Made by a program: the position numbers and the translations under genes. The notes beneath the pieces are model-generated. The model did no database searches. It had not been told where the DNA came from and saw only the letters and a program-made list of their open reading frames with translations. DNA of 6,432 bases from Globobulimina sp. (lineage: Eukaryota; Foraminifera; Rotaliida), in contig PIVH01000294.1 in assembly GCA_003354225.1 (NCBI GenBank), positions 1-6,432 of the forward strand, in the 5' to 3' direction. This document shows positions 6,278 through 6,432 of this stretch, piece by piece. How positions within the stretch are numbered: position 1 is the first letter of the stretch; every line of letters begins with the position of its first letter.

Positions 6278-6406
6278 AACATTTCATATTACATGTTGTG
6301 ATACATTTCGATATTAATTCCGAAAAAACGGATATACGCATTTCATGAATTTTCAATTTTCAAATTTTATACTTATTTTCGTGAGGAGCGGAAAAGAATG
6401 GTTTAC

Positions 6407-6432
6407 TACATTAATTTTACATTACATTAATT
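6407..6432. repeat. TACATTAATT direct repeat at the right edge
   Basis: TACATTAATT occurs at 6407-6416 and 6423-6432, a 16-bp period running off the window. It may be the start of a longer AT-rich tandem array that cannot be judged from here. The rest of 6278-6406 shows nothing recognisable. Confidence 0.4.

Overview
The window looks like a gene-dense piece of an animal nuclear genome. The coding sequence lies in short ORF blocks that join only through GT-AG introns. Sixteen inferred introns connect four complete minus-strand genes. Fifteen of them are 50-59 bp and one is 89 bp, and every junction keeps codon phase. Introns this short occur in several animal groups (many insects, flatworms, nematodes, rotifers), and I cannot name the species. 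No bacterial signals, RNA genes, CRISPR arrays or intact transposons were seen.

Layout. Positions 1-439 hold plus-strand coding-like fragments in shifting frames. They are either the spliced 3' end of a gene entering from the left or a decayed gene. Two plus-strand AATAAA signals follow at 630-646. Positions 440-1346 have no supportable gene, only degenerate short repeats. From 1347 to 6192 there are four minus-strand genes, head to tail, 285-450 bp apart. In transcription order they are gene D (6192-5302, 244 aa), gene C (4851-4027, 220 aa), gene B (3741-2932, 205 aa) and gene A (2613-1367, 324 aa). Positions 6193-6432 are the 5' flank of gene D.

None of the four proteins matches a family I can name. 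They are hydrophilic and disorder-prone, with no clear membrane segments or catalytic motifs. Genes C and D are clear diverged tandem paralogs. Both have a 215-nt first exon, the same intron phases (2-2-1), residues matching at identical positions around the first junction, and similar C-terminal tails ending in CaaX-type boxes (CRIC and CTLL). Both are therefore predicted to be prenylated and membrane-tethered, possibly by different prenyltransferases. Gene B shares the four-exon 2-2-1 plan, and a 16-bp identical block with gene C upstream of the start, but has no CaaX box. Gene A has six exons, an NLS-like PKKRK motif and a long basic helical C-terminus, which suggests a nucleic-acid-associated nuclear protein.

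The most unusual signal is a short element family. It has the core GTCAA(C/G)TTGAC, or in promoter position AACTTGACGCAA on the gene strand. It recurs upstream of all four genes and again 40-80 bp after the stop codons of genes B, C and D. One copy is a perfect 17-bp palindrome and another is the loop of a 13-bp inverted repeat. This suggests a co-regulated tandem cluster with a shared DNA-binding factor, or a repeated boundary or 3'-end element.
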